The notes under the pieces: model-generated
Seen by the model: the letters and a program-made list of their open reading frames with translations, nothing else
Told to the model about the DNA's origin: nothing
Databases searched by the model: none
Position numbers and translations under genes: made by a program
In this document: positions 32,217 through 41,302 of the stretch, piece after piece
Layout: every line of letters begins with the position of its first letter
How positions within the stretch are numbered: the first letter of the stretch is position 1
DNA from: Polaromonas jejuensis NBRC 106434
GTDB taxonomy: Bacteria > Pseudomonadota > Gammaproteobacteria > Burkholderiales > Burkholderiaceae_C
DNA length: 47,833 bases
Direction of reading: 5' to 3'
NCBI RefSeq assembly: GCF_001598235.1
Contig: NZ_BCYO01000028.1
Span: 1-47,833, forward strand

Positions 32217-33068
32217 TCAAAACATCTCTACGCGAAAGCGGTAGCCGCGAAAACTGAAAAGCAGGTGATCTTGCGCGATCTGCTCAAGCTTCATCCCGGC
32301 AATCAACTCATCCCCCTCGCGCAGGCTGCGCTCGTTGATGCTGACCACGCGCCCTCCCGCCTCAGCCGAGTCGACGTAGCCGCTTGTACTTATTTTTGGA
32401 ATCTCACGACGCACTTCAGGTGGCAGCTCGTCCAGGCGCAACACGCGCGCACTCAGCAAGGGCTTCAGGACAGGAGCTTCCCCGGGCACGGCCGCCGCAG
32501 GTTTACTGGTACGGCCGGCGGCTGCTTTTTTATCGGGTGCCGGGCTTGCCGGAGCAGAGGCACTGGCCGCATTATTTTGCTCAAGCGAACCGTCCTTGCC
32601 CACTACTTTGTCAGCCTTGCCAGACACGCCGCGCAGCCTGCTGCCTGCGTCCATCTGAGCTGGCGCCGCAGGTCGCGCATTTGCCGGCGGTGCGACCAGT
32701 GAGGCGCCTGAAGACACAGCGCTGGGGGACGACTTGGCGTTGCCATTGTGTGCCTCCCCGTCCATCACTGAAAGGTCCATGGCGCGGTTGAATGGCTTTG
32801 CCAGTGGCGCGCGCGCTACCTCACGGCCGGTAGCGGGCAAGATGGCGGCCGGCTTTTCATGCATGGCATTTTCGTTCGGCTTGCCGGACCACCACCACCC
32901 CAGGCCGGTTGCACCTGCAATGACAGCGACCAGCGTGGCGCCATATAGCCAGGCCGAGGGCTCACGGACCGGTTCTTCGGCAGACAGCGTGATGCTCTTT
33001 ATATCGGGGAGCTTTGTGGCAAGCCGCGCCTGCTCGGCCTTTTTAAGCGCTTCGAGGATGTAGGACAT
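32217..33068 (-). CDS. gspB: Type II secretion GspB-like assembly protein
   Basis: 283 residues from MSYILEALKKAEQARL, the characteristic GspB/ExeB opening. One membrane segment at about 39-60, a long Pro/Ala-rich periplasmic linker, and a C-terminal T2SSB domain (LDELPPEVRREIPKI, VSINERSLREGDELI, FSFRGYRFRVEMF). GspA and GspB act together to place the secretin in the outer membrane through the peptidoglycan. The start lies 1 bp after the gspA stop, so translation is coupled. Confidence 0.9.
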   Translation of the reverse strand: MSYILEALKKAEQARLATKLPDIKSITLSAEEPVREPSAWLYGATLVAVIAGATGLGWWWSGKPNENAMHEKPAAILPATGREVARAPLAKPFNRAMDLSVMDGEAHNGNAKSSPSAVSSGASLVAPPANARPAAPAQMDAGSRLRGVSGKADKVVGKDGSLEQNNAASASAPASPAPDKKAAAGRTSKPAAAVPGEAPVLKPLLSARVLRLDELPPEVRREIPKISTSGYVDSAEAGGRVVSINERSLREGDELIAGMKLEQIAQDHLLFSFRGYRFRVEMF

Positions 33069-33069
33069 G

Positions 33070-34914
33070 CTAGTTGCCTTTCTTCGAAGAGGCGAGCTGC
33101 GGAATCTGGCTGTCCGCTGCCGCCGCCAGGCGGATAGCGGTGTGCGGCCCCACTCTGCCATCGGCCCGCATACCCAGCTCTTTCTGAAATCTCTGCACCT
33201 GCTGCATGAGGTTGTTATCAAACACCTGTTTGGATTGGGTCGCTGGCGGCAGGCGGCCAAGCTGCACGAGTTGGCGCCGCAGCCACAACACTGAGGCGCC
33301 ACGGTCACCACGCTCCATCACGCCCGAGTAGTCAGGCGGCACCCGCCACAACACGGTATAGTCGCCCGTCCACCCGTCAACGACCTCGCCAATCCCACGC
33401 GTAGCGACACCGTCTTCGGACACCCATGTTGCCGTGGTGCTGCTCAGGCCGGAAAGCATGGCATATCGATTGGCCTTTGCAGGTTTTAGCCGGAGCAGCG
33501 CGGGCTGGTTGAGTTCCTGCAAATCCTGAAGCGTCCCGTTGGCACTCAAGCAGCGCAGGCCTGCAGTGATCGCCTGTTCGCAGGGTGCAAGCGGGCTTTC
33601 GGCACGATAGCTGATCCCCCAGCGGCCGAACAACGCTCGCCAGGCGACGGTCTCGCTGCGCACTGGCTCAGCCCCAACCGGGTCAGATACAGTTGCACCG
33701 AGAGCCGCGTTCCTGGCGCCGTCGGTCCCAGGCTGAGAGCCGGCGCCTGCGACAACGTTTGTCGCAATAGCAATAGGTTTTCCAACTGCAGACACTGCGA
33801 GCGGCGGCGTAACGATTGGAGCGATTTCATTGGCATCGGCAGCACCGGCAAACGGCGCGGCAACGGTCGGTGTGGTTTCGCCGACAGCCCCCGCGGCAGA
33901 CGCACTTGGCGTTTTTGCTGCCACCACAGGCATACGCGCTTCGGCCGGACGCACCACATTGAGCCTGAAAGACGCCGGCACAAATCGATTGACGTAGTCA
34001 AGAAACCTCATTGGCATGAGCGCGAAACCCGCCATCAGGCCAACGCAGGCCAGCCCTGCGGCGGTGAACGCCCAACGCGGCGCTGCCCTTGGGGAGCGCG
34101 AATCATCTTCGCCACGCACCTCCCGTATCGCCTTGTGCAGAACCTTGCGATCCACTTTGTCTTTGCCCTCGACATACGCACCTAACAACGCGCGGTCACA
34201 GATCAGGTTCACGAGACGGGGAACGCCTCGGCTGGCACGGTAGATAGCCGGGACAAGACGCGATGGGATGATCTGGCGCTGACTGCCCGCTGTCGCCATG
34301 CGATGCGAGATATAGCCCGCAAGGTCACTCCTGGCCAGCGGCCCCAGATGAAACCGCGCGATGATGCGCTGCGCCAGTTGTGCAAGCTCGGGTTGCGCAA
34401 GTTTTTTCCTGAGTTCGGGCTGTCCCAGCAAAATGATTTGCAGCAGCTTGCGCTCGGTGGTTTCCAGATTGGTCAGCAAACGCATCTGCTCGAGCACATC
34501 CGCCGAGAGGTTTTGCGCCTCATCAATGATAAGAAGCGTATTGCGCCCAGTGGCATGTGCGTTCAACAAGTGGACATTGATACGGTCGACCAGCGTCTTT
34601 GTGCTCGCTACCCCCGCAGGTACCTCGATATGCAGTTCATCGCAGATGGTGGATAGCAACTCCAGCGCGGTGAGCTTGGGGTTGAAGATGAAAGCGACGT
34701 CGCAATTTTCAGGCAGCTGCCCGAGAAGACAACGGCACAGCGTGGTTTTGCCGGTGCCGATTTCACCAGTGAGCAACACGAAGCCACCGCCTGCAGTGGC
34801 CCCGAACAGCAAATGTGCAAGAGCCTCGCGGTGCTGCAGACTCAAATACAGGTTATGCGGGTCGGGTGCAATCGAAAACGGTGACCTGTTGAAACCGAAA
34901 TATTGGTGATACAT
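33070..34914 (-). CDS. gspA: Type II secretion GspA/ExeA-like AAA ATPase with peptidoglycan-binding domain
   Basis: 614 residues. Cytoplasmic AAA domain: opening MYHQYFGFNRSPFSIAPDP, Walker A GEIGTGKTT at 50-58, Walker B LLIIDEAQNL near 128, and sensor-type LLGQPELR. One membrane helix at about 277-297 (FTAAGLACVGLMAGFAL), a variable Ala/Pro/Val linker, and a C-terminal PG_binding_1 domain (VFDNNLMQQVQRFQKELGM, ADGRVGPHTAI). It is expected to remodel peptidoglycan for secretin assembly. First gene of a leftward gspAB pair, divergent from the main secretion operon. Confidence 0.93.
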   Translation of the reverse strand: MYHQYFGFNRSPFSIAPDPHNLYLSLQHREALAHLLFGATAGGGFVLLTGEIGTGKTTLCRCLLGQLPENCDVAFIFNPKLTALELLSTICDELHIEVPAGVASTKTLVDRINVHLLNAHATGRNTLLIIDEAQNLSADVLEQMRLLTNLETTERKLLQIILLGQPELRKKLAQPELAQLAQRIIARFHLGPLARSDLAGYISHRMATAGSQRQIIPSRLVPAIYRASRGVPRLVNLICDRALLGAYVEGKDKVDRKVLHKAIREVRGEDDSRSPRAAPRWAFTAAGLACVGLMAGFALMPMRFLDYVNRFVPASFRLNVVRPAEARMPVVAAKTPSASAAGAVGETTPTVAAPFAGAADANEIAPIVTPPLAVSAVGKPIAIATNVVAGAGSQPGTDGARNAALGATVSDPVGAEPVRSETVAWRALFGRWGISYRAESPLAPCEQAITAGLRCLSANGTLQDLQELNQPALLRLKPAKANRYAMLSGLSSTTATWVSEDGVATRGIGEVVDGWTGDYTVLWRVPPDYSGVMERGDRGASVLWLRRQLVQLGRLPPATQSKQVFDNNLMQQVQRFQKELGMRADGRVGPHTAIRLAAAADSQIPQLASSKKGN

Positions 34915-35144
34915 GGTTGTATTCGCCCCCTGTTTGGCCTACCCCCAAAGTAGCTCAACCCCCATGGCAGAAAACCCATGGATGCCGGCGCCATTACTTT
35001 GACACAAAAAAACAGCTTGGTGCTGGCATCCGTGAAAACGATAGAACATGACGCCAGCTTTCAGCCGCGATTGGGCGCCGCTACAAGGTCAAGGCGCCCT
35101 GCGGCAAGGCAAACAGGCCTGGCCCTGCACGAAACAGCCAGGGT

Positions 35145-35172
35145 TCTCCTGGAATTCAGGAGACTTTTTTTT
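35145..35172 (+). terminator. Orphan plus-strand intrinsic terminator
   Basis: 7-bp stem TCTCCTG/CAGGAGA with a GAATT loop, then C and eight T. There is no plus-strand gene for many kilobases to its left (gspAB, SCO and the MCOs all read leftward). It therefore either ends a short untranslated RNA that begins after about 34950, or insulates gspG from antisense readthrough. Confidence 0.7.
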
Positions 35173-35340
35173 GCTTTTTTCCTGCCGCCAGGCCTAGGCC
35201 AAACCACTGATCCTGCCTTTGGCTCGGACTCCGCCCCCTCCTGTTCAGCGCCCCAGATCGTCCAAATATCTGTCCACGCTGACATGTAACCGAGTGCGGA
35301 AGATCGCCGCCACCCCACCCAACCCTACTAAGGCATGGTT

Positions 35341-35363
35341 GACCCTATCTACAACGTAGGGTC
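35341..35363. promoter_or_regulatory. GACCCTA-N9-TAGGGTC palindrome upstream of the secretion operon
   Basis: Perfect 7-bp arms around a 9-bp spacer, 71 bp before the chosen gspG start. The right arm with its flank (CGTAGGGTCGT) matches the CGATAGGGTC/CGTAGGGTG word of the MCO and peroxidase promoters, which suggests the same regulator. The downstream spacing to a CTARAGT element is not conserved here. Confidence 0.6.
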
Positions 35364-35433
35364 GTCACCCGTGACTTCGCGTCTCGGTGGTTGCAAGATA
35401 TTTCAAAACGTCAACCAACACAGGGTGCCCATC

Positions 35434-35904
35434 GTGAACGCTGCCGCCACTGCCCCAACAACCAGACAGGCACACGCCGTCGCCGGCCACCCACGGGCAG
35501 GCGGATTCACCCTGCTGGAGCTGCTGGTGGTGGTAGTCATCATCGGCTTGCTGGCCGGTTTTGTGGCCCCTCGCTATTTTGACCAGGTGGGCAAGTCAAA
35601 AACCAAAGTAGCCAAGGCACAGATTGACTCGCTCGAAAAGGCACTCGACCAATACCGGCTTGACTTGGGCCACTACCCCACCACCGAACTGGGTCTGGCC
35701 GCGCTGGTGGTCAGGCCCAGCACCGAGAGTGAAACCAAATGGCAAGGGCCGTACTTGAAAAAGGCTCTGCCCAACGACCCGTGGGATCGTCCGTATATAT
35801 ACCGCTCTCCCGGCGAAAGCGGGCGCGAGTATGAGCTGCTTTCTCTGGGTGCCGATGGCCAGCCGGGCGGCACTGGCGAAAACGCCGATGTGACCTCCTG
35901 GTAG
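35434..35904 (+). CDS. gspG: Major pseudopilin GspG
   Basis: 156 residues from a GTG start (AGGGTG 8 bp upstream). An ATG at 35335 would put the regulatory palindrome inside the coding region, so it was rejected. The type IV-like prepilin leader ends RAGG-FTLLELLVV with Glu5 present, followed by a hydrophobic helix. The C-terminal half has the GspG signature: SLEKALDQYRLDLGHYPTTE, WQGPYLKKALPNDPWDRPYIY, and LLSLGADGQPGGTGENADV. It forms the pseudopilus shaft; the cleaving peptidase is not in this window. Confidence 0.93.
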   Translation: MNAAATAPTTRQAHAVAGHPRAGGFTLLELLVVVVIIGLLAGFVAPRYFDQVGKSKTKVAKAQIDSLEKALDQYRLDLGHYPTTELGLAALVVRPSTESETKWQGPYLKKALPNDPWDRPYIYRSPGESGREYELLSLGADGQPGGTGENADVTSW

Positions 35905-35922
35905 CTTATGGAGCCATCCATC

Positions 35923-37134
35923 ATGAAATTCCAGATTCTTGTCAGCAGCTCTCACGGTGCCATGCGCATGCTGGATATGGCTGCGACCAGTGAAACGGAG
36001 GCCCGCCACCACGCCCAGGCGCAAGGCTTTCGGGTGCTTTCAGTCAAGACCACGGAGTCGTCAAGCGCGCAAGGAGCCATGTCGCAAAAGCGCTGGACGA
36101 CGGGCCGCTCGCAGTTTGACCCGGGACTTTTCGCACAGGAACTGGGGGCCTTGCTGGAAGCCGGTTTGAGCGTGATGGAGTCGCTGCAAACATTGGGCAG
36201 CCGTGAACCCGCGGCGGTTCGCGAGCAAATGTACAACCCCATGCAGCGCACCCTGGAAGAGGGACAGCCCCTGTCGGCAGCCATGACGCGCATCAAGGAC
36301 AAGTTTCCGCATCTGCTGATCGCCAGCGTCAAAGCCAGCGAGTACACCGGTGACATGAGCGCATCGCTGCGCCGTTATGCCCTCACCCACAAACGTATGC
36401 AGGGGTTGCGTGAAAAGGTGGTCAGTGCCTCCATTTACCCCGCCCTGCTGACGGCGGTGGCCATCGTCGTGCTGATTTTCCTGCTCGGCGTCGTGGTGCC
36501 CAAGTTTGCCGGCTTGATTGACAGCAACTCGCAGCAAATTCCGGCCGCCTCCCGACTTCTGATGCGCTGGGGCACCCTGGTCAACCAGCACTTTAACGCG
36601 ATTGTGCTTGTGTTGGGCGCACTGGCGGCCGGGGGCATTTTTACGCTGTCGCGCACTTCGGTGCGCGACTGGATAGGCGCGCATGCGACGAAGCTTCCGC
36701 TCGTGGGCGGCTATGTGCGCCTGTATCGGCAAACGCAGTTTTGGCAGACAAGCGCCATGTTGATTGAGGGTGGCGTTCCCGCACCCCAGGCATTTGGCAT
36801 GTCGGTGAATTTGCTGGGAGCCGACGATGCACAGAGGTTGCAGAGCACCCTGCTAAAAATCAACTCCGGTCATGAACTGGCAGAGGCCTTCAATGCCGCG
36901 GGCATGGTGGACAGCGTGTCGTACCGCATGTTGAAAGTGGCGCAAAAAACCGGACAGCTGGGGCGCGTTTTGGGACAGTTGGCAGGCTTTCAAAGCGACG
37001 TTCTGGAGCGCGGCATTGACCGTTTGACCCGCTTGCTCGAGCCAATTTTGATGATTGTGATCGGTTTGGCGATAGGCGGCGTTGTCGTGCTGATGTACAT
37101 GCCTATTTTTGATCTGGCCTCCAGTATTCAGTGA
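35923..37134 (+). CDS. gspF: Type II secretion inner-membrane protein GspF
   Basis: 403 residues. Two repeated T2SSF domains (FAQELGALLEAGLSVMESL near 67, and FWQTSAMLIEGGVPAPQAF in the second half) and three hydrophobic stretches (near 180, 230 and 380). It connects the cytoplasmic ATPase to the pseudopilus. Start at 35923 was preferred to an ATG 15 bp upstream because GGAG sits 9 bp before it. Confidence 0.92.
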   Translation: MKFQILVSSSHGAMRMLDMAATSETEARHHAQAQGFRVLSVKTTESSSAQGAMSQKRWTTGRSQFDPGLFAQELGALLEAGLSVMESLQTLGSREPAAVREQMYNPMQRTLEEGQPLSAAMTRIKDKFPHLLIASVKASEYTGDMSASLRRYALTHKRMQGLREKVVSASIYPALLTAVAIVVLIFLLGVVVPKFAGLIDSNSQQIPAASRLLMRWGTLVNQHFNAIVLVLGALAAGGIFTLSRTSVRDWIGAHATKLPLVGGYVRLYRQTQFWQTSAMLIEGGVPAPQAFGMSVNLLGADDAQRLQSTLLKINSGHELAEAFNAAGMVDSVSYRMLKVAQKTGQLGRVLGQLAGFQSDVLERGIDRLTRLLEPILMIVIGLAIGGVVVLMYMPIFDLASSIQ

Positions 37135-37141
37135 GGATGCC

Positions 37142-38830
37142 GTGGATAAATTACCTTCAATAGAACTCAGTGCAGCGGCGGTGCGTGATGCCCAAAGCAA
37201 GGCCACGGCCTCCAACCGCGCGATTGATATCCTCGCGGCACAGTTTGGCGGCGCAAGCGAGCTGTTTACGGAGGTGGCCGCCAACTACTTTTGCATGCAG
37301 GCCATGGGCGCTTTGCAACTGCACGAGCTGACACCCGACTTTGACATCATTCCGTTCATTGAATCGACCCGACGCACCTGCGCTGCGTTTCACACGGACT
37401 CGCAAACCCTGATTGTCGTCACCGACCCGCTGAACTTGCGTGACCGGCAATGGATCGAGGCCCGTTTGCGTCAACGCCGAAATTACCAGGCGCAGTGGGC
37501 ACTGGCAAGCGCGGGTGACCTGAAAGCGGTTTTGGCGACACATGAAAAGAATGTACGCGCCATCGACAGCCTGGTGGTGCGCGACGAAACGGTGGCGGGT
37601 AGCAACGAAAAAGGCATCGCCATCTCGCTGCAGGACATTGACAGCGATGACAGCATGGTGGTCAAACTGGTCAATTCAACGATTTATGACGCATTGAAGG
37701 CGCAGGCCAGCGACATCCACCTTGAAACCCAACCCAACGGCTTGATCATCAAATACCGCGTGGATGGAGTGCTGACCGAGGTCAGCAAATTGGACGGGCT
37801 GGAGACCGCCAACCAGGTGATCTCGCGCATCAAAGTCATCTCGGAACTGGACATTGCCGAGAGGCGGATTCCGCAAGACGGCCGGTTCAAAGTGATTGCG
37901 CAGGCGCGTGCGATTGACTTTCGCGTCTCCATCATGCCCAGTATCTTTGGCGAAGACGGCGTGCTGCGCGTTCTGGATCGCTACCAGCTGTCTGACCAGC
38001 AATCGGGCCTGACCCTCAACGGGCTGGGCTTCAGTGCCGACGACATCGGCTTTATACGCACCATGGCGGCCAAACCCTATGGCTTGTTGCTGGTCACCGG
38101 CCCGACCGGCAGCGGCAAGACGACCACGCTGTATGCCGTGCTGAGTGAAATCCACACCGGGCTGGACAAGATCATCACCATCGAAGACCCGGTTGAATAC
38201 CAGGTGCCCGGGGTGTTGCAAATCCCGGTGAATGAAGCCAAGGGCTTGACCTTTGCCCGGGGCTTGCGATCAATCCTGCGGCATGACCCGGACAAGATCA
38301 TGGTGGGTGAAATTCGTGACCCGGAGACCGCGCAAATCGCTGTACAGGCAGCCCTGACAGGCCACCAGGTGTTCACCACCGTACACGCCAACAATGTTTT
38401 TGACGTGCTGGGCCGATTTTCCAACATGGGGGTAGACGCCTACAGCTTTGTTTCTGCGCTGAACGGCATCGTGGCGCAACGCCTGCTGCGTGTGAACTGC
38501 GCCCATTGTTCGATTGACGAAGCACCTGCGGCCGAAGCAGTAAGAGAGTCCGGCCTGCTCGCCGAGCAACTGCATAGCTGGAAATTCCGCCGGGGTATGG
38601 GCTGTGCGCAATGCCGCGGCACCGGTTTCAAGGGCCGCAAAGCGATTGCCGAAACACTGCCATTGACGGACGATCTGCGCGACCTGATTGCCGAGCACGC
38701 CCCCATGACCCGCATCAAGGCCGTGGCGCAAAAGGCGGGGGTTCAAACATTGAGAAAAGCCGCGCTCACACTGGTGCGCAATGGTGAAACCACGCTGGGA
38801 GAAATCAATCGTGTCACCATGGTGGAATAA
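37142..38830 (+). CDS. gspE: Type II secretion ATPase GspE
   Basis: 562 residues from GTG 37142 (GAGGA immediately upstream, 7 bp past the gspF stop). N-terminal GspE/PilB domain, then ASDIHLETQPNGLIIKYRVDG and ELDIAERRIPQDGRF. Walker A GPTGSGKTTTLYAVL near 320, Asp box TIEDPVEYQVPGV, Walker B IMVGEIRDPETAQIA, and the His box TTVHANN. A tetracysteine zinc site follows (CAHC near 451 and CAQC near 485). It powers pseudopilus assembly. Confidence 0.94.
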   Translation: MDKLPSIELSAAAVRDAQSKATASNRAIDILAAQFGGASELFTEVAANYFCMQAMGALQLHELTPDFDIIPFIESTRRTCAAFHTDSQTLIVVTDPLNLRDRQWIEARLRQRRNYQAQWALASAGDLKAVLATHEKNVRAIDSLVVRDETVAGSNEKGIAISLQDIDSDDSMVVKLVNSTIYDALKAQASDIHLETQPNGLIIKYRVDGVLTEVSKLDGLETANQVISRIKVISELDIAERRIPQDGRFKVIAQARAIDFRVSIMPSIFGEDGVLRVLDRYQLSDQQSGLTLNGLGFSADDIGFIRTMAAKPYGLLLVTGPTGSGKTTTLYAVLSEIHTGLDKIITIEDPVEYQVPGVLQIPVNEAKGLTFARGLRSILRHDPDKIMVGEIRDPETAQIAVQAALTGHQVFTTVHANNVFDVLGRFSNMGVDAYSFVSALNGIVAQRLLRVNCAHCSIDEAPAAEAVRESGLLAEQLHSWKFRRGMGCAQCRGTGFKGRKAIAETLPLTDDLRDLIAEHAPMTRIKAVAQKAGVQTLRKAALTLVRNGETTLGEINRVTMVE

Positions 38831-39599
38831 ATTCTTCCCGCCTTCCCACGACGTGCTGATCACGTCCGGCGAAGTCGTGTTGGCGCTGGGCAACATTCGC
38901 ATTGCCGCCCCGGTGCCGAACCCGTCTTTGGAAGGCGGCTCATTTGAGGCGCGCCTGGCTCAGCCGCTGAAAGCCGTGATGGACCGGGCACCCCGGTCGA
39001 ATGGTCGCAAGGCCAATATTTGGCTCTGCCACAGCCTGGTTTCGCAGAGCGTGGTTGAGATTGACGCGCGTGCCATGCGCGCCAACGAGATCTCGGCGAC
39101 GCTAAAGGCTTATTGGGAAGACGCACTGGATTTGCCCGCCGCGACGCTGGCGCTCACCTACCAGGTGCAACCTTCGGGGCGTTCAATTTTTTCAAGCTGC
39201 TGCAGTTTGGCGCTGATTGACAGCATTCAATCGAACTTGCGGCTCTCGGGCTGGACGGCCAAACATATCGCACCGCATCTCGCCAAAACCTGGAACGAAA
39301 GCCGCCAGCAGATCCATAGCAAGGATTGCTGCCTGCTGATTTTTGAGGACAAGGTGCTGTCAATTGGCGTCTATCGGCACGGAAACTGGATCGCGTGGAC
39401 CAGCGAAGGCTGTGACACCGCTGAATGGGCGGAGCTGTCCAGCAGAACCACCCGCTTTTGCCGCAGCACGGGTTTATGCGATCCCAACGCCCTGCCCGTC
39501 TGGATCTATGCGCCACAGGCAGCCAGCAAACCAAGCTCCGTCGGCCTGAACAATTGGTCATTATTGAGCGCTCCATCCCATGCGGGATTGCTCGCTTGA
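38811..39599 (+). CDS. PilM/GspL-position protein of the secretion cluster, poorly conserved
   Basis: 262 residues from GTG 38811 (GGGAGA 8 bp upstream; overlaps gspE by 20 bp). No confident family match by eye. Between gspE and a PilN-like gene, the place and soluble character fit the actin-like PilM or the cytoplasmic half of GspL. Supporting but weak: an N-terminal beta-type stretch (HDVLITSGEVVLALGNIRI) and a late SKDCCLLIFEDKVLSIGVYR strand pair. No membrane helix. Confidence 0.6.
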   Translation: MSPWWNKFFPPSHDVLITSGEVVLALGNIRIAAPVPNPSLEGGSFEARLAQPLKAVMDRAPRSNGRKANIWLCHSLVSQSVVEIDARAMRANEISATLKAYWEDALDLPAATLALTYQVQPSGRSIFSSCCSLALIDSIQSNLRLSGWTAKHIAPHLAKTWNESRQQIHSKDCCLLIFEDKVLSIGVYRHGNWIAWTSEGCDTAEWAELSSRTTRFCRSTGLCDPNALPVWIYAPQAASKPSSVGLNNWSLLSAPSHAGLLA

Positions 39600-39609
39600 A
39601 GGATTCAAC

Positions 39610-40218
39610 ATGAATCAAGCATTTCATCTTGATTTTCTGGGTGGGCAGCAACGCTTCTCCATACCAGGGGGGGTTTTTCTGGCGGCAGGCATCGCCTTGG
39701 CCGGCTGGCAACTGCTGGAGTACAGCCAGTTTCTGCAAGCCAATGCTGAACTGCACTCCGAACTTCAGGGCACGCTGGAGCGCCTGAAGATCAACAAACA
39801 GGACGTAAAACGCCAACCAGCACAGACGCCGCAGGAGCGCTCGGCGATTGCGCTGGCACGCGCGGCAACCGATCAACTCAACTATCCATGGGACTCCCTG
39901 CTGAACCTGGTGGAAACAGCACAACACCCCGACGTTGCACTGCTGGCGCTCGAGCCGAAAAGCCGAAACGGTCAAATCCGCCTGACAGCCGAAGCAAAGG
40001 ACGCTACGGCCATGATGGGTTATGTCGCCGGCCTTCAGCAAAATCCGTTGCTGCAAAACGCCTTTCTCACCACCCATCAAGTCCAGCTTCAGCAACCCGG
40101 AACACCCTTCAAGTTTCAAGTTCTTGGTCAATGGAAAGGCATCCAGACAGCCACGCCATCCGACAGCGCTGTTGACGCCACGACGACTGCGGACATCAAC
40201 GACAAGGTGGCGCCATGA
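39610..40218 (+). CDS. PilN/GspL-C-like inner-membrane protein
   Basis: 202 residues. A short cytoplasmic N-terminus with LDFLGGQQRFSIPG, one membrane helix at about 20-37, then a coiled segment and a small alpha/beta domain (WDSLLNLVETAQHPDVALLALEPKS), which is the PilN layout. The ribosome site GAAGGA precedes the ATG. It would link the ATPase side to the periplasmic PilO/GspM-like partner, whose ATG overlaps its stop. Confidence 0.75.
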   Translation: MNQAFHLDFLGGQQRFSIPGGVFLAAGIALAGWQLLEYSQFLQANAELHSELQGTLERLKINKQDVKRQPAQTPQERSAIALARAATDQLNYPWDSLLNLVETAQHPDVALLALEPKSRNGQIRLTAEAKDATAMMGYVAGLQQNPLLQNAFLTTHQVQLQQPGTPFKFQVLGQWKGIQTATPSDSAVDATTTADINDKVAP

Positions 40219-40763
40219 AAGACTTCATGCTCAGCGTCAGATTCCAGACTTTGCGCTTTCTGGGAGTCTGGGGTCTGCTTGGCCTGCTGCTTCTGGCCGC
40301 CGCAGCGCTGATCGGCTACCTGTTGATTCCGCAAATCAACGCGCAAAGCACGGCGATGCACCAGGAGATCATTGCCGCCAAAGACAGTGCGATTCAGGCC
40401 AGCGAGCAGCGCCGCAATGCACCGAATACCGTCTCCCAGCTTCAGAATTTCTTGAACTGGCTGCCGCCACTGGCGACCAATGCGAAAGACGTGAAAACGC
40501 TCTTTGTGCTGGCAAAGGAAGGGGGGATTGACCTGACCAAGGCCGACTACCAGCTCACCGCCGAGCCAGGCGCGCAGTTTTTGCGCTACCAGGTGACCGT
40601 GCCGATCAAGGACCGCTACATCGTCATACGCCGGTTTGCCGTGGGTGCCTTGAATGACCTGCCCCACCTGGCACTGGACGAGTTGCAGTTTTCACGCCTC
40701 CAGGCCTCCTCCGACGTGGTGGATGCCCAGCTCCGTTTCACCTTTTTTTACAGGCCGCAATAG
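40215..40763 (+). CDS. PilO/GspM-like inner-membrane protein
   Basis: 182 residues. One membrane helix at 14-37 (FLGVWGLLGLLLLAAAALIG), a coiled-coil-like stretch (INAQSTAMHQEIIAAKDSA), then a ferredoxin-like periplasmic domain (FVLAKEGGIDLTKADYQL to the end). Starts within the stop of the PilN-like gene (ATGA). Confidence 0.75.
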   Translation: MKDFMLSVRFQTLRFLGVWGLLGLLLLAAAALIGYLLIPQINAQSTAMHQEIIAAKDSAIQASEQRRNAPNTVSQLQNFLNWLPPLATNAKDVKTLFVLAKEGGIDLTKADYQLTAEPGAQFLRYQVTVPIKDRYIVIRRFAVGALNDLPHLALDELQFSRLQASSDVVDAQLRFTFFYRPQ

Positions 40764-40765
40764 CC

Positions 40766-41302
40766 ATGTCTCCCCTGCTCAACACAAAAAGTCTGGTGCT
40801 GGGGATTGCCGGTGCCGCGGCATTTACGGCTGCGTATTGGGTTAACAAGCCCGCAGATCCCGAGGTCGCCGTCGTTCAACCCATCAACCGAAGCGCCGGA
40901 ACCGGCAACCCGTCCAGCCCCGCCCCCCGCCCTTCGATATCGGCGCAGACAACGCTGCTGGCGCCTGAGCGGGGCATGATTTCATCGAGCAACGAGAAAG
41001 ACGTTTTCGCCACACATTCCTGGTTGCCGCCCCCGCCCCCCCCGCCACCCCCGCCGCCGCCAGCACCACCCGTCAAACCGGTAGCGCCGCCACTTCCTTT
41101 TGCCTTTGTTGGAATGCTGGATGAAAGGGGCGTGGCCCGACGCGTCTTTATGACGAAGGGCGAGCAATTGATCATTGTGAAAGCCAGCGATGTCGTGGAA
41201 GGCCAATACCGCATCGACCAGATCACCGAGAGTTCGGTCGAATTGACCTATCTCCCGTTGAACGAAAAACAAACTCTCTCCATTTTGCAGGGGGGCATAT
41301 GA
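40766..41302 (+). CDS. GspC/PilP-like protein with polyproline linker
   Basis: 178 residues. Membrane anchor at 8-26, a low-complexity linker with 12 consecutive prolines (about 91-102) and more prolines after it, then a small beta domain (FAFVGMLDERGVARRVFM, GEQLIIVKASDVVEGQYRI, SVELTYLPL) like the HR domain of GspC/PilP that touches the secretin. The proline run is coded by mixed CCG/CCC/CCA codons, so it is not one simple homopolymer. Confidence 0.78.
   Translation: MSPLLNTKSLVLGIAGAAAFTAAYWVNKPADPEVAVVQPINRSAGTGNPSSPAPRPSISAQTTLLAPERGMISSSNEKDVFATHSWLPPPPPPPPPPPPAPPVKPVAPPLPFAFVGMLDERGVARRVFMTKGEQLIIVKASDVVEGQYRIDQITESSVELTYLPLNEKQTLSILQGGI

Larger units (their letters stand above)
34915..35433. 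other. Divergent regulatory region between gspA and gspG
   Basis: 519 bp. It holds CATGGG-type words near the gspA start (CATGGGTTTT and CATGGGGGTT on the minus strand), a plus-strand terminator with no gene before it (35145-35172), and the GACCCTA...TAGGGTC palindrome near gspG (35341-35363). Short open frames at 34978-35289 and on the reverse strand show no family features. Confidence 0.6.

Noticed and set aside
34978..35289. 103-codon plus-strand frame between gspA and gspG
   Set aside because: It runs straight through the terminator hairpin at 35145-35172, lacks a ribosome site and has no recognisable family.
41031..41080. Polyproline run in the GspC/PilP-like gene as a sequencing artefact
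   Set aside because: The codons are mixed CCG/CCC/CCA and the frame continues cleanly into a sensible domain, so it is probably a real linker.
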